Source of the DNA: Hydrogenophaga pseudoflava NBRC 102511
GTDB lineage: Bacteria; Pseudomonadota; Gammaproteobacteria; Burkholderiales; Burkholderiaceae_C
Direction: 5' to 3'
DNA length: 64,000 nt
NCBI RefSeq assembly: GCF_001592285.1
Contig: NZ_BCWQ01000008.1
Span: 62,001 to 126,000, forward strand
The notes below the pieces were generated by a model that did not search any database, had not been told where the DNA came from, and worked only from the letters and a program-made list of their open reading frames with translations. Positions 48,853-57,646 of this stretch are shown piece after piece. Within the stretch, counting starts at the first letter, position 1; each line of letters opens with the position of its first letter. Both the position numbers and the translations under genes were made by a program.

Positions 48853-50213
48853 GTGTCTCCAGTCAGCAATACGCAGACTTGGCGTGGCATGTGTACAAGC
48901 CAGCGCAGGCTGCGAATTACGACCGTGGCGATGATTCGGCCCCAAAGGTCGTCTCCGACGGTGTCACGTTCCATGTCCGTGCCCATGTGGACAACCCCAG
49001 GACCGGGTACCAGGGCACGATTTACCAGCGCCGCGACACGGGCGAGTTGGTGGTTGTCCACAGAGGCACTGAGTTTGATCGGGAGGCGTTCAAGGACGGC
49101 GCTTTGGCAGACGGTGGCATGGTTCTCAATCGTTCCAACCTCCAAGCGGAGGATGCAATAGCCCTGACGCGCGAAGCTCTCCGTTTGAAAGTGGCGGATG
49201 AGGCGCGGAACTTGACTTCTGGCCCTGTCACCACCACCGGCCACTCCCTGGGCGGCACGCTGGCCCAGGTCAGCGCCCACCACTTCGGTCTCAAAGGCGA
49301 AACCTTCAACGCCTATGGGGCGGTCAGCCTGAGCCGGCGCATTCCCGAAGGCGGGCACTCGGTCATCAACCACATGATGGCGGGCGACGCGGTGAGCGCG
49401 GCCAGCCCGCACTTTGGAGAGACACGGCTCTATGCCCGGCCCGAGGAGGTGAAGACGCTGCTGTCCAAGGGCTACGACAACCAGACCCACTGGAGCGACG
49501 CGCTGAGGGGTTATTCGCCCATCAATATGGCCACTGGCACCACCCCGCCCAGCACCCTTGGCGCGGCGGTGGCGCTGGGGGGCAGCCACAGCATGCACCA
49601 CTTCGTGGAGGTGGACGCCAGCGGCCAGCCCGACCGCTCCATCCTTGCCGATCCGCAGGCGCGCAGCCTGGCGCAGCAGCAGTCGGTGCAGATTGGCGAG
49701 TACCGCCGGGACGTGCGCCAGATGCGTGGCGTGCTGACGGCGGTGTCTCGCGGCATCGATGGCAACGCCCGCGACGCCATCGACACGATCCGCGGACCGC
49801 TTGAACCGGGTGAGCCTGCCCAGCGCGAGCCGCGCAAAGGCGCCGCACTGGACCCGGCGGCCTTGCCCGAACCGACCCGGCGGTTGCTCGATGACAGCCG
49901 GGGTCATGTGCAGCGGCTGGCCGGCCAGCACGGACTGCCCTGGGACCAGGGCATGGAGAACACGGTGCACGCGGTGGCGCTGGGCGCGCGCGAGGCCGGT
50001 CTGTCGCGCATCACCCACTTGCGTGCGGATGGGGGCCAGATCCGCGTCGCGGAGTTCGATGGCCTCGGCTTGAAGGAGGGGGCCGTCGATGCACGGCAGG
50101 CGGCCAACAGGCCTGCGGATGAATCGTTGCAGCGGCTGGCCGCGGCTCCGGACCCGGCCGCCGAGGTGGCGGCTGTTCAGCCCCAGGACAGACAGGCGCC
50201 GGTCAGGGCTTGA
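48849..50213 (+). CDS. class 3 lipase with a C-terminal XVIPCD-like secretion domain, predicted antibacterial effector
   Basis: This encodes 454 residues with no signal peptide. Residues 1-260 form an alpha/beta lipase: VVVHRGTEFD, the nucleophile elbow GHSLGG (Ser133), a likely Asp180 in MMAGDAVSAAS, and His near 250 in GGSHSMHHFVEV. After a linker, residues about 335-435 read LPEPTRRLLDDSRGHVQRLA, then GMENTVHAVALGAREAGLSR, ITHLR and RVAEFDG. This resembles the XVIPCD domain by which X-Tfe toxins are sent through the bacteria-killing type IV secretion system. A short Gln-containing tail follows. It would attack target membranes. The overlapping upstream lipoprotein fits an immunity role. 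Confidence 0.8.
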   Translation: MSVSSQQYADLAWHVYKPAQAANYDRGDDSAPKVVSDGVTFHVRAHVDNPRTGYQGTIYQRRDTGELVVVHRGTEFDREAFKDGALADGGMVLNRSNLQAEDAIALTREALRLKVADEARNLTSGPVTTTGHSLGGTLAQVSAHHFGLKGETFNAYGAVSLSRRIPEGGHSVINHMMAGDAVSAASPHFGETRLYARPEEVKTLLSKGYDNQTHWSDALRGYSPINMATGTTPPSTLGAAVALGGSHSMHHFVEVDASGQPDRSILADPQARSLAQQQSVQIGEYRRDVRQMRGVLTAVSRGIDGNARDAIDTIRGPLEPGEPAQREPRKGAALDPAALPEPTRRLLDDSRGHVQRLAGQHGLPWDQGMENTVHAVALGAREAGLSRITHLRADGGQIRVAEFDGLGLKEGAVDARQAANRPADESLQRLAAAPDPAAEVAAVQPQDRQAPVRA

Positions 50214-50250
50214 GCCTCGCAACGCCCACCCTGGTTCTCGAAGGACCGCC

Positions 50251-51018
50251 TCAGACCAGTGCCGGCAAGCCCGCCAGGCGGTGGCCAGCCGCTTCCAGCG
50301 CGGTGCGGATCGCCCGCGCAGCGGCCACGGCGCCGGGGCCGTCGCCGTGCACGCAGATGCTGTGGATGGGCGTGGGCAGGCGCTCGCCTTCGGCGGTGAC
50401 GATGCCGCCGGCCTCCAGCATGTGCTGCACGTGCCGCACACAGTCGGCGGCGTCGTGCAGCACCGAGCCCGGTTGTGAGCGTGGCGTCAGCTGGCCGTCG
50501 GCCTGGTAGGTGCGGTCTGCGAACACCTCGCGCGCGACGCGCAGGCCGGCGGCTTCGCCCGCGCGCTCGAGCGCCGAGAGGGCGGGCGCCAGAAGAATCA
50601 GCTGCGGGTCCAGCGCCTTGACGGCGCGCGCCACGGTGGCGGCCATGGCCTCGTCGGCGCAGGCCATGTTGTTCAGTGCGCCGTGCGGCTTGACGTGGGT
50701 CACGCGACCGCCTTCCGCGGAGGCCATGGCCTGCAGCGCGCCGACCTGGTAGAGGATGGCCGCTTCCAGTTCCCTGGGCGAGAGCTGCATCACCCGCCGG
50801 CCGAAGCCCTGCAGGTCGGGGAAGGCCGGGTGTGCGCCCAGGCTCACGCCGTTGGCGATGGCCAGGCGCACGGTCTCGCGCATCACCACCGGGTCGCCGG
50901 CGTGGAAGCCGCAGGCGATGTTGGCGCTGTTGATGACGGTCAGCAGTTCGGCGTCGCTGCCCATGGTCCAGGCACCGAAGCTTTCGCCGAGGTCGGCGTT
51001 GAGGTTGATGGGGCTCAT
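50251..51018 (-). CDS. pxpA: PxpA, 5-oxoprolinase subunit A
   Basis: This encodes 255 residues starting MSPINLNADLGESFG, the LamB/YcsF signature. Other blocks are NIACGFHAGDPVVMRETV, GAHPAFPDLQGFGRR and VKPHGALNNMA. PxpA works with PxpB and PxpC to open 5-oxoproline with ATP to give glutamate. Its start overlaps the pxpC stop (ATGA). Confidence 0.95.
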   Translation of the reverse strand: MSPINLNADLGESFGAWTMGSDAELLTVINSANIACGFHAGDPVVMRETVRLAIANGVSLGAHPAFPDLQGFGRRVMQLSPRELEAAILYQVGALQAMASAEGGRVTHVKPHGALNNMACADEAMAATVARAVKALDPQLILLAPALSALERAGEAAGLRVAREVFADRTYQADGQLTPRSQPGSVLHDAADCVRHVQHMLEAGGIVTAEGERLPTPIHSICVHGDGPGAVAAARAIRTALEAAGHRLAGLPALV

Positions 51019-52067
51019 GGTGTGTCCTCTCCGGGGTGGGTGGCGAGCATGCCGGAAATCAGGTTGCGGCCGTAGAGCGCGGCCTCGTCGATGTGGCCCG
51101 GCGGCAGGAAGGCCTCGCGGCCCGCCAGCCATTGCTGCCAGCGCGTGCGCTGGGCGGTCAGGGCCTCGTGCGCCTGTTCCGCCGTCACGGGCGCGAAGCG
51201 CACACGCGTGCCCGGCCGCAGGTGCGCCAGCCGCGGCAGGTCGGCGGTGATGACGGTCGCGATCTTGGGGTAGCCGCCCACGGTCTGGCCATCGGCCAGC
51301 AGCACGATGGGCTGGCCGTTGGCCGGCACCTGGATCACGCCCGGCGTCACGCCGTCGGACACGATGTCGGCGGCGTCTGCGCTGGTGTGCGCGAGTGCCT
51401 CGCCTTCCAGACGCAGGCCCATGCGGTCCTGTGCGGGTGTGGCCTGCCAGTCCTGCGCGAAGAAGCTCGCCAGCGCGTCGGGGGTGAAATGGTCGTCCTG
51501 CGGGCCAGGCATTACGCGGATCGGGCCGGTCTCGGGTTCCCAGGGTGAGCGGCAGCGCCATTCGCGCGGGTCGCCGCTGCCGGCCTCGCCACAAGGCAGC
51601 ACGTCGCCCGGCTGGAAGGCGCGGCCCAGCACACCCGACAGGCCGGCGCGCCAGTAGCTGGCGCGGCTGCCGAAGGCCGGCGCCAGGGCGATGCCGCCTG
51701 CCACCGCCAGGTAGGCGCAGCCGCTGTCGGCGCTGCCCAGCTGCAGGGTCTCGCCCTCGTGCAGCGTGGCGGTCTGCCAGGCGGGCAGGGGCGTGCGGGC
51801 GCCGTCCTCTCGCATGCGCTGCGCGCCGATGCGGCCGGCCAGCGCGACGCGCACGGGTCCGCGCTTCACCCGCAGCGCCGTGCCGACGCCGCGCAGCTCC
51901 AGCACCGCCGCGTTCAGATCGTTGCCCAGCAGCGCGTTGGCGGCCCGGGCCAGCGGCGCGTCGAGCCAGCCCGAGAGCGGCAGGCCGTGGTGCCGGTGGC
52001 CCGGACGGCCCCGGTCCTGTACGGTGGTGCCGATGCCGGGCTGCAGGACTTCCAGCTGGCCGCTCAT
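51015..52067 (-). CDS. pxpC: PxpC, 5-oxoprolinase subunit C
   Basis: This encodes 350 residues with the carboxyltransferase-type pattern: LEVLQPGIGTTVQDRGRPGH, NALLGNDLNAAVLELRG, RVMPGPQDDHFTPDAL, DRMGLRLEGEAL and a VTPGVIQVPANGQPIVLLAD stretch. It is the biotin-independent allophanate-hydrolase-like subunit. ATGA overlaps join it to pxpB and pxpA. Confidence 0.95.
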   Translation of the reverse strand: MSGQLEVLQPGIGTTVQDRGRPGHRHHGLPLSGWLDAPLARAANALLGNDLNAAVLELRGVGTALRVKRGPVRVALAGRIGAQRMREDGARTPLPAWQTATLHEGETLQLGSADSGCAYLAVAGGIALAPAFGSRASYWRAGLSGVLGRAFQPGDVLPCGEAGSGDPREWRCRSPWEPETGPIRVMPGPQDDHFTPDALASFFAQDWQATPAQDRMGLRLEGEALAHTSADAADIVSDGVTPGVIQVPANGQPIVLLADGQTVGGYPKIATVITADLPRLAHLRPGTRVRFAPVTAEQAHEALTAQRTRWQQWLAGREAFLPPGHIDEAALYGRNLISGMLATHPGEDTP

Positions 52068-52807
52068 GTCGCAGACTCTTTCAGGAAGGTCTCGCGCGGC
52101 AGGCCGTTGGCGATCTCGCGCGCGAGCCGGTCGTGGGTGTCGCGGTCCACCGCGGTCCAGCGCACCTCGTCGCCTGCGGCGAGCATGGCGGGTTGTTCGG
52201 TCTGCGCCGGGTCGAACAGCACCACCGGCGTGCGCCCCAGCAGGTTCCAGCCCCCCGGGCTCTCCCAGGGATAGACCGAACACATGTCCAGCGCGATGGC
52301 CACCGACTTCGCGGGCACCTTCTGTCGCGGCGAGGGCAGGCGTGGCGTGACCAGCGTGGGTGGCAGTCCGCCCATGTAGGGGAAGCCGGGCTGGAAGCCG
52401 AGCATGTAGACCCGGAAAGCGGCGCCCAGCAGCTGGCTGATCACCTCGGACCGGCTCAGTTGCTTCAGCTCGCACACGCGCGGCAGGTCGGGTGCGAAGT
52501 CGTCGTCGAAGCACACGGGCAGCTGCCACTGGCGTCCTTGCACAGTGGTCTGCTGACCCTCCTGCGCCATGGACAGCAATTGCCGGCCCAAGGCAGTGGC
52601 GTCGCCCGCCCAAGGGTCGAAATGCACCGTGAGCGAGCGGAAGGTCGGCACCACATCGGTCACCGGGGCCAGCAGCGGATCGTTCTGGCGCGCGGCCGCG
52701 ACCCGCCCGGCCAGGCCCATGACGCGCGCGTTGGTTGCCGCGTCGATGGCGTGGCCGAACTCCACCGTCCAGGCGCTGTCGCCCAGGGGCAGCAGACGTG
52801 GGGTCAT
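52064..52807 (-). CDS. pxpB: PxpB, 5-oxoprolinase subunit B
   Basis: This encodes 247 residues from ATG 52807; a GTG at 52816 overlapping the regulator stop is an alternative. Typical PxpB motifs are LLPLGDSAWTVEFG, RSLTVHFDP, LGFQPGFPYMGGLP and SVYPWESPGGWNLLGRTP. It forms the ATP-using part of 5-oxoprolinase with PxpC. The gene sits 5 bases after the MarR-type regulator. Confidence 0.95.
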   Translation of the reverse strand: MTPRLLPLGDSAWTVEFGHAIDAATNARVMGLAGRVAAARQNDPLLAPVTDVVPTFRSLTVHFDPWAGDATALGRQLLSMAQEGQQTTVQGRQWQLPVCFDDDFAPDLPRVCELKQLSRSEVISQLLGAAFRVYMLGFQPGFPYMGGLPPTLVTPRLPSPRQKVPAKSVAIALDMCSVYPWESPGGWNLLGRTPVVLFDPAQTEQPAMLAAGDEVRWTAVDRDTHDRLAREIANGLPRETFLKESAT

Positions 52808-52812
52808 GACGC

Positions 52813-53361
52813 TCACAACGACGCCGCCGACCGGGCGGCCTGGTCGTACATGCCCGAGAGCACGCGCAGCAGGCGCGCCAGCTCGCCGATGTCCTTGTTC
52901 AGTGCATCGTCGGCGTGCAGCGCCTGGATCAGGCATTGCTCGCGGATCTCGCGGTAGCGCTGGACGAAGGCGCTGCCGGACTCGGTGGCCGCGTAGGTCA
53001 CTTCCTTGCCCGACTTGCTCGATGCCACCACGCCCAGGCTCGCCAGCTTCTTGAGCGAGTAGTTCACCAGGTGCGTGTCCTCGATGTTCATGATGAAGCA
53101 GATGTCGGACAGGCGCTTGTCGCGCGCGCGGTGCGTCACGTGGTGCAGCACCAGCACGTCCAGCGGCATCAGGTCCTTCAGCCCGGCGGCGGCCATGCAG
53201 TGCACCACCCAGCGGTGGAAGGCGTTGCTGGCCACGATCAGGCCGAACTCGAACTCGCTCATCTCCGCGCTCTGGGGCGAGACCAGGTGCGCAGAGGACA
53301 CGATGGGCGATCGTGGTGCGGCGGTGACTGGCGTGCTGCTTGCTTGGGCTGACTTGGCCAT
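52813..53361 (-). CDS. MarR-type winged-helix regulator
   Basis: This encodes 182 residues. The start MAKSAQASS at 53361 is preferred; the frame is open further up. After a disordered N-terminus, the helices EFGLIVASNAFHRWVVHCMA and DVLVLHHVTHRARDKRLSDI lead to a winged helix with IEDTHLVNYSLKKLASLGVV. It is the first gene of the pxpBCA unit and divergent from the TRAP genes, so it may control both. An inverted repeat at 53395-53426 lies just upstream. Confidence 0.82.
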   Translation of the reverse strand: MAKSAQASSTPVTAAPRSPIVSSAHLVSPQSAEMSEFEFGLIVASNAFHRWVVHCMAAAGLKDLMPLDVLVLHHVTHRARDKRLSDICFIMNIEDTHLVNYSLKKLASLGVVASSKSGKEVTYAATESGSAFVQRYREIREQCLIQALHADDALNKDIGELARLLRVLSGMYDQAARSAASL

Positions 53362-53394
53362 GGGTCGGTTTCCGTGGTGGGCGGGCGCCTGTAT

Positions 53395-53426
53395 TTGACG
53401 ACAATTTACCAACGATTTGTCAACAA
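53395..53426. promoter_or_regulatory. candidate operator in the regulator-TRAP gap
   Basis: TTGACGACAA and TTGTCAACAA form an inverted repeat matching at 8 of 10 positions, with a 12-base spacer. It lies 34 bases upstream of the regulator start, in an AT-rich patch. Confidence 0.45.
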
Positions 53427-53531
53427 TAAGGGAAAACACTGGTCACAATCTGTTGCCATGACCCCTACAGTGCATGCACCCGTCTTCTGCGGTCGGTGCC
53501 GCGGTTTGTTCAACCTGCAACTGGAGCTTTC

Positions 53532-54506
53532 ATGAAACGTCGCGCTTTCCAACTCTCCATGGCCTTCGCTGCCATCGGCCTCTCGACCTCGGCGTTCGCC
53601 CAGGCCAAGTGGGACCTGGCCACCGCCTACCCGGCGAGCAACTTCCACACGGTCAACATCAACCAGTTCGTGGCCGACGTGGACAAGGCCAGTGGCGGCA
53701 AGCTCAAGATCACGGTGCACCCCAACGCCGCGCTGTTCAAGGCGCCCGAGATCAAGCGCGCGGTGCAGGGTGGCCAGGCGCAGGCCGGCGAGATCCTGCT
53801 GGTGAACTACCAGAACGAGTGGCAACTGTTCGGCGCCGACGGCCTTCCGTTCGTGGCCGACAGCTACGACGAGGCCGCCAAGCTGTGGAAGGCGCAGCGC
53901 CCGCTGCTGGAGAAGAAACTGGCCGAGCAGGGCATGATGGTGCTGTTCGCCGTGCCGTGGCCGCCGCAGGGTGTCTACAGCAAGAAGCCGCTGAACAGCG
54001 CCGCCGACCTCAAGGGCATCAAGTGGCGCGCCTACAGCCCCGCCACCGCCCGCATCGCCGAACTGGTGGGCGCACAGCCGGTGACGGTGCAGGCCGCCGA
54101 AGTCAGCCAGGCCTTCGCCACCGGCGTGACCGAAAGCATGATGTCCAGCGGCTCCACCGGTGCCGACGCCAAGCTCTACGAGCATGTGAAGTACTGGTAC
54201 GACACCCAGGCCTGGCTGCCCAAGAACGCTCTGCTGGTGAACAAGAAAGCCTTCGACACGCTGGACAAGCCCACGCAGGACGCGGTGCTCAAGGCGGCTG
54301 CCGACGCCGAGACGCGCGGCTGGGACGCCAGCAAGAAGGCCAACACCGAAAGCCTGGACAAGCTCAAGGCCGGCGGTATGCAGATCCTGCCCGCGCCAGC
54401 CGCGCTCAAGGCCGACATGAAGAAGGTCGGCGACACCATGCTCAAGGAGTGGCTGGACAAGGCGGGTCCTGAGGGCCAGGCCCTGGTCGACGCGTTCCGC
54501 AAGTGA
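53532..54506 (+). CDS. dctP: TRAP transporter periplasmic binding protein (DctP family)
   Basis: This encodes 324 residues. A signal peptide ends in SAFAQ. DctP-fold features include WDLATAYPASNFHTVNINQF, GGKLKITVHPNAALF, LKGIKWRAYSPATARIAEL and an Arg-containing binding region. Its stop overlaps the dctQ start. Gene context (5-oxoprolinase, D-amino-acid dehydrogenase, racemase) suggests an amino acid or pyroglutamate ligand, which is inference. Confidence 0.93.
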   Translation: MKRRAFQLSMAFAAIGLSTSAFAQAKWDLATAYPASNFHTVNINQFVADVDKASGGKLKITVHPNAALFKAPEIKRAVQGGQAQAGEILLVNYQNEWQLFGADGLPFVADSYDEAAKLWKAQRPLLEKKLAEQGMMVLFAVPWPPQGVYSKKPLNSAADLKGIKWRAYSPATARIAELVGAQPVTVQAAEVSQAFATGVTESMMSSGSTGADAKLYEHVKYWYDTQAWLPKNALLVNKKAFDTLDKPTQDAVLKAAADAETRGWDASKKANTESLDKLKAGGMQILPAPAALKADMKKVGDTMLKEWLDKAGPEGQALVDAFRK

Positions 54507-55027
54507 GCGGCGGCAGCAGCATGCGGCGCGCGCTCGACGCTCTGTACGACGGCTGCGCCTGGCTCGCGGCGGTGTTCATGATCGGCGTGCTGGTCATGGT
54601 GCTGCTGTCGGTGCTGGGGCGCCAGTTCAATTTCCATGTGCCGGGCACCGACGCCTACGCGGGTTACAGCATGGCGGCGGCCGGCTTCCTGGCACTGGCG
54701 CACACGCTCAAGCGCAACGAGCACATCCGCGTCACGCTGGTGCTCGGCAAGCTCACAGGCGGTGCGCGCCGGGGCATGGAGCTGTGGTCGCTGAGCGCGG
54801 CGGTGCTGCTGTCCGGCCTGTTTGCCTGGTTCTCGCTGCGGCTGGTGATGCAGTCGCACGAGTTCAACGACATCTCCACCGGCAACGACGCCACGCCGCT
54901 GTGGATTCCGCAGCTGGGCATGGCGCTGGGCACGCTGGTGCTGCTCATCGCGTTTGTGGACGAATGGGTGCTGGAACTGCGCGGCCAGCGCCAGCACATC
55001 GGCGGACCGGAGACGCGCCATGAATGA
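54503..55027 (+). CDS. dctQ: TRAP transporter small permease (DctQ family)
   Basis: This encodes 174 residues with four transmembrane helices (for example LAAVFMIGVLVMVLLSVLG and LSAAVLLSGLFAWFSLRLV). The GTG at 54503 overlaps the dctP stop; an ATG at 54521 is the alternative. The polar loop with RNEHIRVTLVLGKL is typical. Together with dctM it forms the membrane part of the Na+-driven importer. Confidence 0.92.
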   Translation: MSGGSSMRRALDALYDGCAWLAAVFMIGVLVMVLLSVLGRQFNFHVPGTDAYAGYSMAAAGFLALAHTLKRNEHIRVTLVLGKLTGGARRGMELWSLSAAVLLSGLFAWFSLRLVMQSHEFNDISTGNDATPLWIPQLGMALGTLVLLIAFVDEWVLELRGQRQHIGGPETRHE

Positions 55028-56315
55028 GATGCTGGTCACCGGTTTTCTGATCGTCGCGCTGTTCCTGCTGCTGGGCAGTGGGGTCTGGATCGGCCTGACG
55101 CTGGCCGGCGTAGCCTGGATCGGCATGGAGCTGTTCTCCTCGCGCAGCGCGGGCGACGCCATGGCGGTCACCATCTGGGGCTCGGCCAGCAGCTGGACAC
55201 TCACCGCCTTGCCGCTGTTTGTGTGGATGGGCGAGATCCTGTTCCGCACCAAGTTGTCCGAGAACATGTTCAAGGGGCTGGCGCCCTGGGTGAATGCGCT
55301 GCCGGGCCGGTTGCTGCACACCAACATCCTGGGCAGCACCATCTTCGCCGCGGTGTCCGGCTCCTCGGCCGCGACCTGCGCCACCATCGGCAAGATGACC
55401 ATTCCCGAGCTCACCGAGCGCGGTTACCCGCCCGAGCGCGTGATCGGCTCGCTGGGTGGCGCCAGCACGCTGGGGCTGCTGATTCCGCCCTCGATCGTGA
55501 TGATCGTGTACGGCGTCGCAGCCGAGGTGTCGATCGCCAAGCTGTTCGTCGCCGGCGTGATACCCGGGCTGATGCTGGCGGGCCTGTTCAGCGGCTACCT
55601 GATGGTCTGGGCGCTGATGAACCCGGACAAGATTCCCGAAGCCGACGCCGGCATGAGCTTTGGCGAGAAGCTGCGCGCGTCCAGCGAGCTGATTCCGGTG
55701 ATCCTGCTGATCGGCGGTGTGATCGGCTCGATCTATGTCGGCGTGGCCACCGCGACCGAGGCGGCGGCCATCGGTGTGGTCGGTGCGCTGCTGCTGTCGG
55801 CCTACCAGAGGTCGCTCTCGTGGCAGAGCTTCAGGGATGCGCTGCTGGGCGCCACGCGCCTGTACTGCATGATGGCCCTGATCCTGGCGGGCGCCGCCTT
55901 CCTCACGCTGTCGATGGGCTACATCGGCCTGCCGCGCCATCTGGCCGAATGGGTCGGATCGCTGGGCCTGTCGCCCGGCCTGCTGCTGATCGCGCTGGCG
56001 CTGTTCTACATCCTGCTGGGGTGCTTCTTGGACGGCATCTCGATGATCGTGCTGACCATGGGCGTGATCATTCCCACGGTGCAGGCCGCAGGCATCGACC
56101 TGATCTGGTTCGGCATCTTCATCGTGATCGTGGTCGAGATGGCGCAGATCACGCCGCCCGTGGGCTTCAACCTCTTCGTGCTGCAGGGCATGACGCGGCG
56201 CGAAATCAACTGGATCGCGCGGGTCTGCATGCCGTACTTCCTGCTGATGGTGCTGGCGGTGTGTCTGCTGTTCTGGTTCCCGCAAATCGTGATGTGGCTG
56301 CCGGGGAACATGTGA
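55020..56315 (+). CDS. dctM: TRAP transporter large permease (DctM family)
   Basis: This encodes 431 residues with about a dozen transmembrane helices. Typical motifs are FVWMGEILFRTKLSENMFKG, SGSSAATCATIGKMTIPEL and STLGLLIPPSIVMIVYGV. Family end blocks MITPPVGFNLFVLQG-like (QITPPVGFNLFVLQG) are present. It overlaps dctQ by 8 bases. Confidence 0.94.
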   Translation: MNEMLVTGFLIVALFLLLGSGVWIGLTLAGVAWIGMELFSSRSAGDAMAVTIWGSASSWTLTALPLFVWMGEILFRTKLSENMFKGLAPWVNALPGRLLHTNILGSTIFAAVSGSSAATCATIGKMTIPELTERGYPPERVIGSLGGASTLGLLIPPSIVMIVYGVAAEVSIAKLFVAGVIPGLMLAGLFSGYLMVWALMNPDKIPEADAGMSFGEKLRASSELIPVILLIGGVIGSIYVGVATATEAAAIGVVGALLLSAYQRSLSWQSFRDALLGATRLYCMMALILAGAAFLTLSMGYIGLPRHLAEWVGSLGLSPGLLLIALALFYILLGCFLDGISMIVLTMGVIIPTVQAAGIDLIWFGIFIVIVVEMAQITPPVGFNLFVLQGMTRREINWIARVCMPYFLLMVLAVCLLFWFPQIVMWLPGNM

Positions 56316-56327
56316 CCGCTGGCCGGT

Positions 56328-57596
56328 TCAGGCGCGCAGGAAGCGCTGCGGCCTGAACGGGTGCGGGTCGATGGCGCTCGGTTCGCCCAGCATCAGTTGC
56401 GCCAGCAACTCGCCGGTGCCCGGGCCGGTGGAAAAGCCGATGTGCTGGTGACCCAGCGCCAGCCACAGCGCCTCCTGCCCCGGGCATTCACCGATCATCG
56501 GCCTGCAGTCGGGCAGGGTGGGGCGGCTGCCCAGCCAGTCGGGGTCGGAAGTGCGGTCACCCAGCGGCATCGCTTCCCGCGCAGTGCGTTCGGCCACCTC
56601 GAGTTGCGCCTGGTGGGGCGGCGCGAATTGCGCGTTCAGCTCGACACCCGTGGTCAGCCGCAGCCCCTGCGCCATCGGCGCCAGCACGTAGCCGCCAGCG
56701 GTGTCGTACACCGGCCGGTACAGCACTGTACCCTCGGCGGGGTGGAAGTGGCGGTGCTGGCCGCGCTCGAAGCCCATGGGCAGGCGCAGGCCGAACTGCC
56801 CGCGCAGGAAGTCGCGCGACCAGGGGCCAAGCGCCACCACCACATGGTCGGCTTCGAGCGGTGTGCCGCTGCGGGTGTGAACCGTCCAGCCGCCGCTGTG
56901 GCGATGCAGCCCGGTGGCCTCGTCCGTGCGCACCGCGCCGCCGAGCGCCTGGAGCCAGGCCGCATAGCTGCGCACCACCTCGCCGGGGCTGTCGACCGAG
57001 CTGGCGTCCTGCACCCACAGCGCGCGCGGGAACATTGGCTTCAGGTGGGGCTCCAGCTCGTGCAGCGCGGCCGCATCCAGCACGCGTGTGGCCACGCCGA
57101 AGCGCGCCAGCGTCTCGCGCCCGAAGGCGCCACTGTCGAAAGCGGCCTCGCTGCGGTAGAGAAACAGCCAGCCGTCGTCGCGGCGGCGGTGTGCGATGCC
57201 CGCCTCGGCCATCCAGCGCCGGTGGACGGTGCCGGAGTGGCGGATCAGCGCGTCCAGCGCGGTGGTGGTTTCCTGAAAGTCGGCAGCCCGCGCATGGCCC
57301 AGAAACGACAACCCCCAGCGCCACTGGCCCAGCACCCACGGCAGGTGGTAGCGAAAGCCCGGGTTTTTCCCGCGCAGCAGCGCCGGCAGCTGGGCCCACA
57401 GCCCTGGGTGGTTGAACGGCATCAGCGAACTGCGCGCCAGCACGCCCGCGTTGCCATGCGAGGTGGCGGCGCCGGGACCCAGCGGGTCGAGCACCGTGAC
57501 GTCCATGGACCGCTGGCGCAGCGAGAGGGCACAGGCAATACCCACCATGCCGGCGCCCAGCACCACAGCGCGCTGCCCTGGTCTGGCCTGCGTCAT
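56328..57596 (-). CDS. D-amino-acid dehydrogenase-like FAD oxidoreductase (DadA family)
   Basis: This encodes 422 residues. The FAD motif is VVLGAGMVGIACALSLRQRS near the start, followed by ATSHGNAGVLARSS and MPFNHPGLW, typical of DadA. Late blocks are SRPTLPDCRPMIGECPG and LALGHQHIGFSTGPGTGELL. DadA enzymes oxidise D-amino acids to 2-oxo acids and feed quinones. It is convergent with dctM and divergent from the racemase gene. Confidence 0.9.
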   Translation of the reverse strand: MTQARPGQRAVVLGAGMVGIACALSLRQRSMDVTVLDPLGPGAATSHGNAGVLARSSLMPFNHPGLWAQLPALLRGKNPGFRYHLPWVLGQWRWGLSFLGHARAADFQETTTALDALIRHSGTVHRRWMAEAGIAHRRRDDGWLFLYRSEAAFDSGAFGRETLARFGVATRVLDAAALHELEPHLKPMFPRALWVQDASSVDSPGEVVRSYAAWLQALGGAVRTDEATGLHRHSGGWTVHTRSGTPLEADHVVVALGPWSRDFLRGQFGLRLPMGFERGQHRHFHPAEGTVLYRPVYDTAGGYVLAPMAQGLRLTTGVELNAQFAPPHQAQLEVAERTAREAMPLGDRTSDPDWLGSRPTLPDCRPMIGECPGQEALWLALGHQHIGFSTGPGTGELLAQLMLGEPSAIDPHPFRPQRFLRA

Positions 57597-57646
57597 GCTT
57601 CAATCACCTTCTTGTTGCTTCGGATGTGGACGCACAGCTTATCGCC

